From contig JABDJB010000051.1 in NCBI GenBank assembly GCA_013003425.1, positions 1-41,987 on the forward strand: a DNA stretch of 41,987 bases. The letters are read 5' to 3'. Positions 31,960 through 40,955 of the stretch are shown piece by piece. Each line of letters opens with the position of its first letter. Position 1 is the stretch's first letter. Origin of the DNA: Gammaproteobacteria bacterium. GTDB taxonomy: Bacteria; Pseudomonadota; Gammaproteobacteria; Steroidobacterales; JABDKV01. The notes under the pieces are model-generated. The model did no database searches, was not told the DNA's origin, and was given only the letters and a program-made list of their open reading frames with translations. Made by a program: the position numbers and the translations under genes.

Positions 31960-32694
31960 ATGACCACCGATTCCATTCGCTACACCCTGCGCGACCAGGT
32001 CGCAACGATCGAGATTGACGATGGCAAGCGTAATGCGCTATCGCCGCAGCTGCTGCGCGAGATCAACCAGGCATTCGATCGCGCCGAGCAGGACCAGGCA
32101 ATTGTGATACTGACCGGAAGGGAGTCGGTTTTTTCCGCGGGCTTTGATCTCAAGGTAATGAAAGGCGGCGGTAGCAACGCGCTGCGCATGCTTGGTGCAG
32201 GCTACGCCCTGACGGCCCGGATCATGGGCTACCCCTACCCGGTCATTGCCGCATGCAATGGTCATGTGCTGGCGATGGGCGTGTTTATGATGCTGTCGGC
32301 CGATTACGTGATCGGCAGCCGTGGCGATTTCAAAATTGCAGCCAACGAAGTTGCCATCGGCCTGACGATGCCGCGGGTGGCAGCAGCGATGCTGCGTCAC
32401 CGCCTCAAACCGGCTGACTACCAACGCGCTGTAACCCTGTCGCAATATTTTGATGTGGAAACAGCACTGCAAGCCGGGTTTTTTGACGAACTCGTCGAAC
32501 CCGACCGGCTACTGCTGCGAGCCAACGAAATTGCCACCGATGCAAAACAACTCGACCGGCACGCACACAAAGCCTCAAAGCGCAGAATACGTGGCGCATT
32601 AATCCGTAAAATTCGCCTCAGCATCCCACTGGACCTGCTCGATGCCGCATTGCTTGGCTTGCGCCGCGCCCGCGCCCGCGCCCGCGCCCGCTGA
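31960..32694 (+). CDS. Enoyl-CoA hydratase/crotonase-like protein
   Basis: From ATG at 31960 the product has 244 residues. Crotonase landmarks are ATIEIDDGKRNALS, the first oxyanion-hole segment SVFSAGFDLKVM, the second around ACNGHVLAMGVFM, and NEVAIGLTMPRVA. The usual catalytic glutamates of enoyl-CoA hydratases are not obvious apart from the Glu in ANEVAIG, so hydratase activity is uncertain. The family also includes isomerases and hydrolases. The C-terminus ends in alternating Arg-Ala residues encoded by a CGCGCC repeat. The start has only a weak GTGAGA ribosome site. It is 37 bases upstream of the second WS/DGAT gene, and the two probably form an operon with the membrane protein gene. 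Confidence 0.87.
   Translation: MTTDSIRYTLRDQVATIEIDDGKRNALSPQLLREINQAFDRAEQDQAIVILTGRESVFSAGFDLKVMKGGGSNALRMLGAGYALTARIMGYPYPVIAACNGHVLAMGVFMMLSADYVIGSRGDFKIAANEVAIGLTMPRVAAAMLRHRLKPADYQRAVTLSQYFDVETALQAGFFDELVEPDRLLLRANEIATDAKQLDRHAHKASKRRIRGALIRKIRLSIPLDLLDAALLGLRRARARARAR
32665..32688 (+). repeat. CGCGCC hexanucleotide repeat (four perfect units) at the crotonase 3' end
   Basis: Four CGCGCC units in a row (32665-32688) are followed by CGCTGA, so the repeat sits just before the stop and codes for Ala-Arg pairs. Gain or loss of one unit adds or removes two residues without shifting the frame. It is a simple-sequence repeat prone to slippage. Confidence 0.9.
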
Positions 32695-32731
32695 ATTTCT
32701 AAACCCGCCTCAGGTAAACAACCAGTCCACT

Positions 32732-34126
32732 ATGAACACGCTATCCATATTCGACCTGGCCTTTTTCGCCACCGAGAGTGAACAAAGCCCGAAGCATGTC
32801 GCCGGCCTGATTACATTGCGCAAACCCGACGGAGCGCCTGTCGATTACGTCGAACAACTGGCCGCCGAAATACGATCCCACAACAAGCCAACGCCACCAT
32901 ATAACCAGGTTATTGATTTTGTCGGCGGCGGCTTGCCGCGCTGGCGCGAGGCGGAACACTTCGACATTGCAGACCATGTATTGCTGCATCAGCCCGAGCA
33001 GCCGCTGGATATGGCCGCCCTGACCCGCTTTGCTGCCAACCTGCACGGGCCGATGCTGTCGCGCGACCGACCGCTGTGGGAATTCCACTTTATTGATAAT
33101 GTCGATCGCGGGCGTTTTGCGATCTATGCAAAAACGCACCACTCATATGCCGATGGCGTCACGCTCACTGCCTGGATGAACCGCTCTCTTGCCGTCAGGC
33201 CGGGAACCGGTAACTGGGTGCCGGTGTGGGCTCTGGACCATTCAAAGCAGCGCCGTGAGTCAGACCGCGTGCAGCAAAACCTGCTGCAAAAACTGCTGCT
33301 CGGGTCGCGCAAGCAATTTATCAATGTCCTGGGTTTTGCCAAACTGGGCGCGCAGCTGTGGCTGGAGCGCTTCGGCCTGACACGCAACGCCGTCGCGGTA
33401 CCGTTTCGCGCCACCGGCGAAACACCGCTGACCGGCAGCGTCAGTTCGGCGCGGCAGCTTGCCGTAGCGGCTGTCGACATGGAACGCGTGCAGACGATCC
33501 GCTCGCTGACCCGCTCGACCCTCAATCATGTCGCCCTCACCTGCATCGACGGGGCGCTGCATCACTACCTGGAAGATCTCGGCGTACAGCTGGAGCAGCC
33601 GATCACCATCCAGATGCCGGTATCGCTGCGTCGCGAAGGTGACGAAAAGGCAGGCAACCAGATCGGCATCGTGCTTGTTGACCTGGCACAGCGCACCACT
33701 GATCCCTACGTGCGGTTGCGCGAGATCGGTTTCACGCTGCGCAATGTGCGCAGCCAGGTTGACGGTGTGCCGCCGGGTTCAGTAATGCACTACACGCTGG
33801 CACTGGGTGTCTTCGCACAGCTGGCCGAGTTTTTGCGTCTTACCGATGTGTTGCCACCGGTTGGCAACACGCTGGTCTCTAATGTACCCGGGCCGAAAAA
33901 ACCACTCTTCCTTGGCGATGCAGAAGTGGAGACTATCGTGCCGATCAGCACGCTGACCCCGGGCAACCGGCTCAACATCACGCTGTACAGCTACGCCGGT
34001 ACGCTGTATTTCGGACTGGTGGGAACCGAAGAGCTCGGCGACCTGCAGTCACTTGCCGGACACATCGAGCGTGCTTTCGTCGAACTGGAACAGGCAGTGC
34101 AGACGCCGGCATCCGGTGGGCGCTGA
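32732..34126 (+). CDS. WS/DGAT family O-acyltransferase 2 (divergent paralogue)
   Basis: From ATG at 32732 the product has 464 residues. The opening MNTLSIFDLAFFATESEQSP is a variant of the WS/DGAT start, and HHSYADG at 136-142 fits HHxxxDG, preceded by MLSRDRPLWEFHF. The C-terminal half has QMPVSLRREGDEKAGNQIG and LVSNVPGPKKPLFLGDAEVE. It is clearly a different subfamily from the 30396 gene: the acceptor-side segments diverge and PLD(x)PLWE is replaced by LSRDRPLWE. Substrate choice (wax alcohol, diacylglycerol or another alcohol) cannot be read. The crotonase gene ends 37 bases upstream, and a membrane-protein gene starts four bases after its stop. An earlier ATG at 32642 gives a Pro-rich leader overlapping the crotonase. 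Confidence 0.9.
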   Translation: MNTLSIFDLAFFATESEQSPKHVAGLITLRKPDGAPVDYVEQLAAEIRSHNKPTPPYNQVIDFVGGGLPRWREAEHFDIADHVLLHQPEQPLDMAALTRFAANLHGPMLSRDRPLWEFHFIDNVDRGRFAIYAKTHHSYADGVTLTAWMNRSLAVRPGTGNWVPVWALDHSKQRRESDRVQQNLLQKLLLGSRKQFINVLGFAKLGAQLWLERFGLTRNAVAVPFRATGETPLTGSVSSARQLAVAAVDMERVQTIRSLTRSTLNHVALTCIDGALHHYLEDLGVQLEQPITIQMPVSLRREGDEKAGNQIGIVLVDLAQRTTDPYVRLREIGFTLRNVRSQVDGVPPGSVMHYTLALGVFAQLAEFLRLTDVLPPVGNTLVSNVPGPKKPLFLGDAEVETIVPISTLTPGNRLNITLYSYAGTLYFGLVGTEELGDLQSLAGHIERAFVELEQAVQTPASGGR

Positions 34127-34130
34127 GCCA

Positions 34131-34625
34131 ATGCCGCAGATCACGCTGTTGGGATGGCTGCATACCGCTGCAGGCGGCTTTGCCATTATTGTCGGGGTCG
34201 TCGCGCTGATCCGGCACAAACTGCTGGCGAGCACAAACCTCGCCGGGCGTTTGTACCTGGCGGCGACATTGCTTACTGCAGTTACTGCGCTGGGTATATA
34301 CCAGCACGGCGGCTTTGGCGTCGCCCATGCGCTCGCTGTCCTGACTTTGCTTGCCCTGGCAGCCGGATTTACTGCAGAAAGAACCAGCCTGTTTGGCGCT
34401 GCCGGACGCTTCGTGGCGCCGTTAAGCTACCTGGCGACGCTTTTGTTCCATGCCATTCCCGCCGTGACCGATGCGACATTGCGGCTGCCGGTCGGCGACC
34501 CGCTGTTGAACTCAATCGAAGACCCGCGCCTGAAGACTACCTATCTGGCTCTGCTGCTTGCATTCATCGTTGGCGCGATAGCACAGACACGCTGGCTCGC
34601 CCGCCAGGGTCGTGCGGCCCGCTGA
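34131..34625 (+). CDS. Integral membrane protein of unknown function
   Basis: From ATG at 34131 the product has 164 residues with four likely membrane segments, beginning TLLGWLHTAAGGFAIIVGVV, then LYLAATLLTAVTALGIY, HALAVLTLLALAAGF and a last segment near LALLLAFIVGAIAQT. It has His residues in GWLHTAAG, YQHGG, AHAL and FHAIP, and a DPRLKTTY loop before the last segment. The arrangement resembles short DUF2306-like membrane proteins, but I am not certain. It starts four bases after the WS/DGAT stop, so it is translated from the same transcript. Role unknown. Confidence 0.75.
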   Translation: MPQITLLGWLHTAAGGFAIIVGVVALIRHKLLASTNLAGRLYLAATLLTAVTALGIYQHGGFGVAHALAVLTLLALAAGFTAERTSLFGAAGRFVAPLSYLATLLFHAIPAVTDATLRLPVGDPLLNSIEDPRLKTTYLALLLAFIVGAIAQTRWLARQGRAAR

Positions 34626-34637
34626 CGATATCCTGAA

Positions 34638-35111
34638 TCAGTGCTCGACGTGTACGCGCGGATCGACACAACGCGCGTTGCCATCATTAACGAATAAAGT
34701 GTACTCGTAGTCGCCGGCTACGACGTAGTCCGGAACTTCGATACTGATTTCTTCGCGGTCGGAGTTATTGGTGCCGATGAGCCACGTGTTGGAAAGGTCT
34801 TTCGCCACGACCGAGACCGACCCAAATGGCCGCGGATCGCCACCAGGGTTATTCGGTGTTAGCTTGAAAACGAGTGTCGCGTTGCGATTGGCGCACACGT
34901 TTCGCGGCGCTACCGTCATGGCGTTGGGATTCGTATTGAAATTGACGCTGGGTGCGCTCGGCCCGCTCGCACCCGGGTTGCTGCAGTTCGCCGGTACATT
35001 GAGGATGTCGCATGTCGGCGACTGGATTCCGAGCTGGTTCATTTGTGGGCCATAGGTGGCACAACTGGCTAACAATACTGCGCCTGGGAGCCATAATATT
35101 CGCTTGTTCAT
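34638..35111 (-). CDS. Lipoprotein of unknown function
   Basis: From ATG at 35111 the product has 157 residues, starting with a signal peptide and lipobox LASC (MNKRILWLPGAVLLASCATYG). The mature part has a Cys pair (PTCDILNVPANC) and further Cys in NVCANR and ARCVDP. A beta-sandwich-like segment includes ATLVFKLTPNNPGG and VPDYVVAGDYEYTLFVND. AGGAGAAG lies five bases before the ATG. It follows the CadC-like regulator gene with a 49-base gap and may be cotranscribed with it. I recognise no named family. Confidence 0.78.
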   Translation of the reverse strand: MNKRILWLPGAVLLASCATYGPQMNQLGIQSPTCDILNVPANCSNPGASGPSAPSVNFNTNPNAMTVAPRNVCANRNATLVFKLTPNNPGGDPRPFGSVSVVAKDLSNTWLIGTNNSDREEISIEVPDYVVAGDYEYTLFVNDGNARCVDPRVHVEH

Positions 35112-35160
35112 CGATCTTCTCCTGCCGGGACACACCTGTACTGAGCATAGTCGAAAATTT

Positions 35161-37527
35161 CTATTCCGCCAGCGAGACCATTCGCTCAAAGCGCGCGTCG
35201 TGGCGCAAACTCCCGATGTTCGGGTCACCGGCCAGCAGGCGGGTTGAGTAACCCAGGTCAACGGCTGTCGAAAATGCTGCCAGAGCCGCCTTTTCGTCAC
35301 CCAGCCGTGTATGCATCAGTCCGTCGATATAGTGGACATAGGGATCGTCCGCCGCCAGCGCTTTTGACCGCCCGATCAGCTCGGCCGCCCGCTCGTGCTG
35401 CCCCAGCGCGGTGCGGATCCAGGCAAGATCCATGAGAATAAGCGGATCATTGGGGTTAACACGCAATGCACTGTCGGCAAGCTGCGCGGCAATCTCATAC
35501 TGCTGCCGTGCCGGCTGCGGCTGCTCAGCAACCCACAATGCGTCCGCCAGGTTGATGCGAGCAAGGTAATCATTTTCCTGCAGCTCCACAGCACGCTCGT
35601 GGTGCTCGATCGCCGCATCAAAATCACCCAGGTAATATTTCATCAACCCCAGATTACTGTAAGCACCCTTGGTCGGTTCGAGCGCGAGCACCCGTTCGAA
35701 GGCCTCTGCCGACTCAGCAAACCTGCCCTGCAGCATGTACGCGGAAGCGAGATTGCCCAACCCGCGCATGTCGCCGGGATCGAGGGCTACGACGTATTCG
35801 TATTGCCTGGCCGCTTCGGCAAAACGCCCGGTCTGAAAAAGAAAGACACCGAGAGTATTAAATGCATCGGCATTACCAGGATGAATATTTACAGCCTGCC
35901 GCAGGCTGGCTTCCGCATCTTCAGGCCGTTTCATGCGCTGATAGGTTCGACCCAGGCCAATCAGCGCATCGACACTCGATGGATCCTTTCGCAGTGCACG
36001 CTGGTACTGGGCCTCGGCATCGGCGTACTGGCCGGTCGAAACATACAAGTCGCCAAGTGCCGTGTGGACGATATCCAGGTTGGGGTTGAGCGCCAGCGCC
36101 GTGCTGCACGCTGCCTGCGCCTTTTCGATGTAGGACGAGTCGTCGACCTCAGTGTATCCCCTCACGTACGTAGCGCATCTGCCGGCGTGAGCAGCAGCGT
36201 ATTCCGGGTCAACTTCCAGCGCCGCATCGAACCACCCGAGTGCCGCAGTGATACTGCCGATCGATGCCGGTCCTCGCGCCGTGTCGATGCCGCGGCGGTA
36301 AAGCACGTACGCGTCTACAGACGGATCGTCCTCGATATTCAGTGCAGCGGCCTGCACTTCCGGTGGCAGCGCCACCCGGACATTGGCAACCGTCAGGCTG
36401 GTAATTTCGTCGCGTACGTCAAAAAACGCGTCACGCGGCTTTTGGAACTGTCGGCCAAGCACATGAAAACCGGTTTCGGCGTCGATCATCTGCACCGCAA
36501 CCCGCATCTCGTTGCCCGCCACTTCGACGCTGCCTTGCAGGTACAGCTGAACCCGCAGCCGTTCGCGCACCTGTTGAGATGAGCTGTTTGGAGACAACGA
36601 GTGTGAATCGCCACGCGCTGCAACGTGCAAACCGGGTACGCGCGACAGGCGGACAATTACATCTTCGGCAAGCCCGTTGGCGAATATACCGGTCTCTTCG
36701 CTGCCATCGATACTCAGGAAAGGTAAAACCGCGATTGAGTTTTCGACGATTGGTGGTGGCTCATAACTCAGCTTACGAACCTCTGGCACATCGGCACTGG
36801 GCAGCCCGATATTCCGGTCATAGATATACACGGCTACTGCCGCAATTCCCAGAGCAGCCAGCACTGACAGGTAGGTTCTGCCAAAACGCCGGCGACGTGC
36901 ATCCACCGGAGACATCTTGTGCAAAATGGCCCGGCCATCGCGAAATTCCAGGTACCAGGAAAGCACCAGGGCAATCGGAAAACCGGCGATAACCAGCACT
37001 GTGACAAAAGTTGCTGCCCATCCTGGCAACAACAGGCGTTCGAACACGATATCGGCAACCTGTATCAGCAACCAGCCAACAACCATGTAGGCAATGGCCG
37101 TTTCCAGTACGCCGCGGCGCTTCAGGTTTTCCAGCAAGCCGATATCAGAAACCCGGACACCCTTCTCACTGCCGCCGATCACCGACGATGTGCTCTCCGT
37201 GACTGGCTCCGGGTCGACGAGCAAACGGTAGCCCCGCTTTGGCAGGGTCTGGATATAAGTCGGATCGTCGTGATGATCCTTGAGCGCGTGGCGCACATCA
37301 CTGATTGCATGACTGAGCGCTTCATTGCTGCCGCCATCAGCGCCCCAGACCCGGTGCAAAAGAGTCTCGCGCGTCACCAGCTGGCCGGGATCACGCGCCA
37401 GGCAAACCAATACTTCCACTGCTTTTGGTGGCAGGTGCGCCGAGCCGGCGGGACCCGTCACCTGCCCGCGCAGCGGCTCGATCAGTACGTCACCCAGATA
37501 AAAACCACGCAGCAGCTCGGACGTCAC
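35161..37527 (-). CDS. CadC-like membrane-bound regulator with winged helix, TolB-like and TPR regions
   Basis: The 788-residue product starts at GTG. Residues 8-104 are an OmpR/CadC-type winged helix (RGQVTGPAGSAHLPPKAVEVL, SDVRHALKDHHDDPTYIQTLPKRGYRL). A membrane region at about 130-240 includes GVLETAIAYMVVGWLLIQVAD and LLPGWAATFVTVLVIAGFPI. A TolB-like segment (SIAVLPFLSIDGSEETGIFANGLAEDVIVRLS) runs from about 265 to 400. It is followed by roughly ten TPR units from about 410 to the end, for example ADAEAQYQRALRKDPSSVDALIGLGRTYQR. Such proteins are thought to sense an envelope or periplasmic state and bind DNA from the inner membrane. The target genes are not known: neighbours are a lipoprotein and the divergent cadherin-repeat lipoprotein gene. 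Confidence 0.88.
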   Translation of the reverse strand: MTSELLRGFYLGDVLIEPLRGQVTGPAGSAHLPPKAVEVLVCLARDPGQLVTRETLLHRVWGADGGSNEALSHAISDVRHALKDHHDDPTYIQTLPKRGYRLLVDPEPVTESTSSVIGGSEKGVRVSDIGLLENLKRRGVLETAIAYMVVGWLLIQVADIVFERLLLPGWAATFVTVLVIAGFPIALVLSWYLEFRDGRAILHKMSPVDARRRRFGRTYLSVLAALGIAAVAVYIYDRNIGLPSADVPEVRKLSYEPPPIVENSIAVLPFLSIDGSEETGIFANGLAEDVIVRLSRVPGLHVAARGDSHSLSPNSSSQQVRERLRVQLYLQGSVEVAGNEMRVAVQMIDAETGFHVLGRQFQKPRDAFFDVRDEITSLTVANVRVALPPEVQAAALNIEDDPSVDAYVLYRRGIDTARGPASIGSITAALGWFDAALEVDPEYAAAHAGRCATYVRGYTEVDDSSYIEKAQAACSTALALNPNLDIVHTALGDLYVSTGQYADAEAQYQRALRKDPSSVDALIGLGRTYQRMKRPEDAEASLRQAVNIHPGNADAFNTLGVFLFQTGRFAEAARQYEYVVALDPGDMRGLGNLASAYMLQGRFAESAEAFERVLALEPTKGAYSNLGLMKYYLGDFDAAIEHHERAVELQENDYLARINLADALWVAEQPQPARQQYEIAAQLADSALRVNPNDPLILMDLAWIRTALGQHERAAELIGRSKALAADDPYVHYIDGLMHTRLGDEKAALAAFSTAVDLGYSTRLLAGDPNIGSLRHDARFERMVSLAE

Positions 37528-37719
37528 TTATTAATCCCGTTCATGCAATTACATAATATATAGCTCAGTCCGGCAGAAAACCTGATTATTTGGTGAAATC
37601 TCGCCCGGACAGCATTGGCAGCCATTGCGATCCTGCGGCTGATCCCCGGCGCTGATAAAATGCGCGGCCTGATTTTGGGCTCCATGTCCGGTCGATCAAA
37701 GAATAATGAGGTAGTCGAT
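37528..37719. promoter_or_regulatory. Shared promoter region between the CadC-like regulator and the cadherin-repeat lipoprotein
   Basis: Within 192 bases an AT-rich patch on the minus-strand side (TATATATTATG, near 37545-37562) could serve as a -10 region for the regulator, and TAAAAT at about 37656 for the lipoprotein. Neither has a good -35. The region is a natural target for the adjacent winged-helix regulator. Confidence 0.3.
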
Positions 37720-39612
37720 ATGCGGTTTTCAGGCCTGCTGATTGTGCTGTTGTTGATGAGCGGTTGCGGGAGTTCCGGTAGTAACCAGCTGGCTTCGTCG
37801 CAGCCGCCGAGCAATAACGCTCCTGTCGCCAGTGATGTTTCAGTGTCCACCCAGGCGGGAGCTGCTGTCAGCGGCACGCTGGCAGCGAGCGATCTGGACG
37901 GCGACTCACTGACGTTTGTATTAGTCCAAAGCCCGTCGAACGGAACGGTAAATCTAAGCGGTAGCGGTAACCGTGACTTCGAGTACACGCCCGACGGCGG
38001 ATTTACCGGCAACGACTCCTTCACGTATAACGCCAATGATGGCATCGCCAATTCGAACACCGCTACCGTGACGATTACAGTCAACACGCCGCCGAGCGTT
38101 TCCCCGGCAAGCTACAGCACAAGCGATCTGGCAACCGTGACCGCCACCGTGTCTGCCACCGATGTCGACGGTGACACCCTCACTTTTTCCATCAACACTC
38201 AGCCAGCCCAGGGCGCTGTTACCAGCCTTGACGCAGCAACCGGCGACTTTGTCTACACGCCTGATATCGCCGCCGACGGTGCCGACAGTTTTTCAGTTAC
38301 GGCCAGCGACGGATTTGCCACTTCGGCCCCCGGCACCATCAGCATCGAAATTTTCGGCTGGGCTGGCACCCAGCAACTCGGGTCGGCTGCGTATGACGCT
38401 TTTATTACGAAGGGGCTCGTCATAAAGAACGATGGCAGCCAGATTCTGGTCGGCTCTACCAAGGGCCAGGTGGCATCAACCCCAAATGCCGGTGGCGATG
38501 ATTTTTTTGTACGTACCACTGACCGGCGCGGTAATGAGACTTCGATCGCACAGTTTGGGGATGCGGAAGACAACAACCCGCGCGGCTTGCTTGCGCGTCC
38601 GCAGGACGATGGCTATTACATAGTCTCATCGGGCGACGGCGACAACCTGTATCGTTTTGATGAAGGCGGTACAGAAATTTTCAGCGTGCCACTTCCTGTC
38701 GAGGCCGGAACGACGCTGACAATCGCGGCATACTGGGCGGCAACAGATGATGCCGGCGACCTTTATGTGCTTTCCTGGCTGGAATCCAGCAACCCGTCCG
38801 TTCTTCATGCCGGACTGGTTTCCAGGGTCAACGGCACCGATGGCACGCTGGTCTGGCAACGTGAGCTGCTAACCTCCGTTGACGATCCGGTCAATTTCTT
38901 TATCGATAATTCCAATCGCATCGCACCACGCGGAATCGATTTTGACTCATCCGGCAACCTGGTGATAAGCGGCGAGTTCTGGGACACCAGCAGCGTCCGC
39001 CCGTGTGAGCGTTGTGGCTTTATCGCCAAGCTCGATTCCGGCGACGGAACAGATTTGTGGGTGCGCGAACCCGATGCCTTTGCCAACTGTGGCGCTGACG
39101 GCAATGGCCGTTTTTACCGCGTGACTGTTGCGCCGGATGATTCCCTGTACCTGAATGGCCTGACCAACTTCAGCGCGTTCCCCGGCAGCGATGGGCTTTT
39201 TGCAAAGTACAGCGCCGACGGCACTCAGGAACTTTGGCGTTTCTGCGACAACTCCGGTGCCGATACGACCAGCTTCTTCACCGATCCGCTGATTACGGCC
39301 GACGGCGGTATTATCAATTACGGTAGCGTCGGTGATGCCGCGTCGCCGCCGGCAACCAATGGCGGGCCCTCCGAAGCCTACGTCGTGTTACAAAAGTTCG
39401 ATGCTGGCGGATCCATCACATGGACCCGCCAAATTCAGGCCACACGCGGGGACGGGTCAGCGGCCAACATGCTTGCCGGCTCAGTCGCCGAGGACAGCGA
39501 CGGCATCCTTTACATTACCGGCGGCACCGACGGCGAACTGACCGACGCTGCAAACGCCGGAGATTTTGATGCCTTTGTGATTCGTATCGGCCCCGACGGG
39601 ACAGTGCAATAG
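37720..39612 (+). CDS. Large lipoprotein with two cadherin-like domains and a propeller-like region
   Basis: From ATG at 37720 the product has 630 residues and starts with the lipobox MSGC (MRFSGLLIVLLLMSGCGSS). A Ser/Pro/Asn linker follows. Two cadherin-like/Ig-fold repeats (about 33-123 and 124-213) share the pattern ASDLDGDSLTF or ATDVDGDTLTF and F.Y(T)PD. The rest resembles a SBBP/PQQ-type propeller with repeated D-G-x-x-(I/L/V)-(V/I)-x-G strings (NDGSQILVGSTKG, SSGNLVISGEFW, SDGILYITGGTDG) and one CERC pair. It is probably surface-attached and may bind polysaccharide or another ligand. GAGG nine bases upstream supports the start. It ends one base from the convergent di-heme gene. No enzyme activity is suggested. 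Confidence 0.82.
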   Translation: MRFSGLLIVLLLMSGCGSSGSNQLASSQPPSNNAPVASDVSVSTQAGAAVSGTLAASDLDGDSLTFVLVQSPSNGTVNLSGSGNRDFEYTPDGGFTGNDSFTYNANDGIANSNTATVTITVNTPPSVSPASYSTSDLATVTATVSATDVDGDTLTFSINTQPAQGAVTSLDAATGDFVYTPDIAADGADSFSVTASDGFATSAPGTISIEIFGWAGTQQLGSAAYDAFITKGLVIKNDGSQILVGSTKGQVASTPNAGGDDFFVRTTDRRGNETSIAQFGDAEDNNPRGLLARPQDDGYYIVSSGDGDNLYRFDEGGTEIFSVPLPVEAGTTLTIAAYWAATDDAGDLYVLSWLESSNPSVLHAGLVSRVNGTDGTLVWQRELLTSVDDPVNFFIDNSNRIAPRGIDFDSSGNLVISGEFWDTSSVRPCERCGFIAKLDSGDGTDLWVREPDAFANCGADGNGRFYRVTVAPDDSLYLNGLTNFSAFPGSDGLFAKYSADGTQELWRFCDNSGADTTSFFTDPLITADGGIINYGSVGDAASPPATNGGPSEAYVVLQKFDAGGSITWTRQIQATRGDGSAANMLAGSVAEDSDGILYITGGTDGELTDAANAGDFDAFVIRIGPDGTVQ

Positions 39613-39613
39613 G

Positions 39614-40954
39614 CTACTGCGGCCTCTGACGCCAGGGATTGCCGTCGGTTTTCTGCTGCTCATTGAGCGTGCCGAGAAACGCGACGAGCTGGCTCTTTTC
39701 ATCTGCGCTCAATGACAGCGGCTGCAGCTCGGACTGGCCCAGTTCGCCCGGTGGCGCCGCCGCATAATGGTCAATGACCTCTGCCAGGGTCGCTAACCGG
39801 CCGTTGTGCATGTATGGCGCTGTTCGCGACACGTTGCGCAGGCTGGGCGTACGAAAAGCAGACATCAGTTCCGGGCCGGTTGCCTTGATATAGCGCAGCT
39901 CTTCGCAGGCATTCTCACCGGCATCGCTGTAGCCGCTCAGGCAGCTGAATTCACCATGCTGCGCCCGGTGTGCGCCGCGAACACGACCCTCCCCCAGCGT
40001 ATTCTCATCAGCATCGGCGACACCGGTATTGTGGAAGTCGTTGTTGGAAAACAGTGCGCCGTTATGGCAGTGCATACAGTCGGCACGATCGATAAACAGC
40101 TTGAGACCCTGCCGCTCGACTTCAGACATCAGTTCGAATGCACGGCCGTTATCACCCGTGTTCAGGGCATCAACGTAGGCATCGAAGCGGGTCGGTAACG
40201 GCAGGAGACGACGCTGATAGGCCTCTATTGCCTTACCCATATCCGCGAAAACGCGATTTATTGCATCGCGGTCGGCCAGCGTCATCTGTTCCCAGGCCTC
40301 CAGTTCGTCAAGCGAACCCAGCGGGCCGGCCGATGCCGGCAGTTGCTCCAGCCGGTCAAACACTGCCGCTGGCCCGAAGGCTGCCTCGTACTCGTCACTG
40401 TAGTGACGGGCAAGAACCTGCACGTGTTGCGTACGCGTACCGCCATGTTCACGTGCATCTTCAAGTGGACCCAGTGCCTGGCGCCACAGCGAATCGGCGC
40501 GACCGTCCCAGAACAGCCAGGGACTGTATGCCGCACCAATGACGGACATCGTGTTGCGATCAACAACGTCGACCCCGACACCGCGCGGCAGGCCATCGGC
40601 AAAACCGAGCTCTGGCTGGTGACAGCTGGCGCACGACACCTGCCCGTTGCTGCTCAGGCGCTCATCGAAAAACAGGCGTTGCCCCAACCGCGCCGCCTGT
40701 TCGTCCGCAGCGTAGCGGTTGGATTCGGATGGCGGCAGCGGCGGCAGATTGCGTAACGACAGCGAGCGGATCAGGGCCAGTTCCTGCGGCGTCCATCCGT
40801 CAGGGCCGACCGCCTCAATGCCGGATTTTGTTCCCGGCTGGCTGTCGGCTGTCAACGGGTTATCGGGCTGGCCCGGTGCAGCGCAGCCGTGCAGAAAACC
40901 GGTTGCCAGCAAAGCCAGCGCCAGCGCTCTTTGCAGCTGCTGCACCGTGACCAT
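39614..40954 (-). CDS. Di-heme cytochrome c peroxidase/MauG-like lipoprotein
   Basis: The 446-residue product has a signal peptide and lipobox LHGC. Two c-type heme motifs are present: CASCH in the first domain (GQVSCASCHQPELGFADG) and CMHCH in the second (RADCMHCHNGALFSNNDFHNTG). FRTPSLRNVSRTAPYMHNGR is the usual second-domain signature, and WDGRADSLWRQALGPL lies between. Family members reduce hydrogen peroxide or, like MauG/MbnH, oxidise residues of a partner protein, working in the periplasm. The gene starts one base after the stop of a FixH/YtkA-like gene, whose His-containing product could be its partner. Whether it is a peroxidase or a MauG-type enzyme cannot be settled from motifs. Confidence 0.9.
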   Translation of the reverse strand: MVTVQQLQRALALALLATGFLHGCAAPGQPDNPLTADSQPGTKSGIEAVGPDGWTPQELALIRSLSLRNLPPLPPSESNRYAADEQAARLGQRLFFDERLSSNGQVSCASCHQPELGFADGLPRGVGVDVVDRNTMSVIGAAYSPWLFWDGRADSLWRQALGPLEDAREHGGTRTQHVQVLARHYSDEYEAAFGPAAVFDRLEQLPASAGPLGSLDELEAWEQMTLADRDAINRVFADMGKAIEAYQRRLLPLPTRFDAYVDALNTGDNGRAFELMSEVERQGLKLFIDRADCMHCHNGALFSNNDFHNTGVADADENTLGEGRVRGAHRAQHGEFSCLSGYSDAGENACEELRYIKATGPELMSAFRTPSLRNVSRTAPYMHNGRLATLAEVIDHYAAAPPGELGQSELQPLSLSADEKSQLVAFLGTLNEQQKTDGNPWRQRPQ

Positions 40955-40955
40955 C

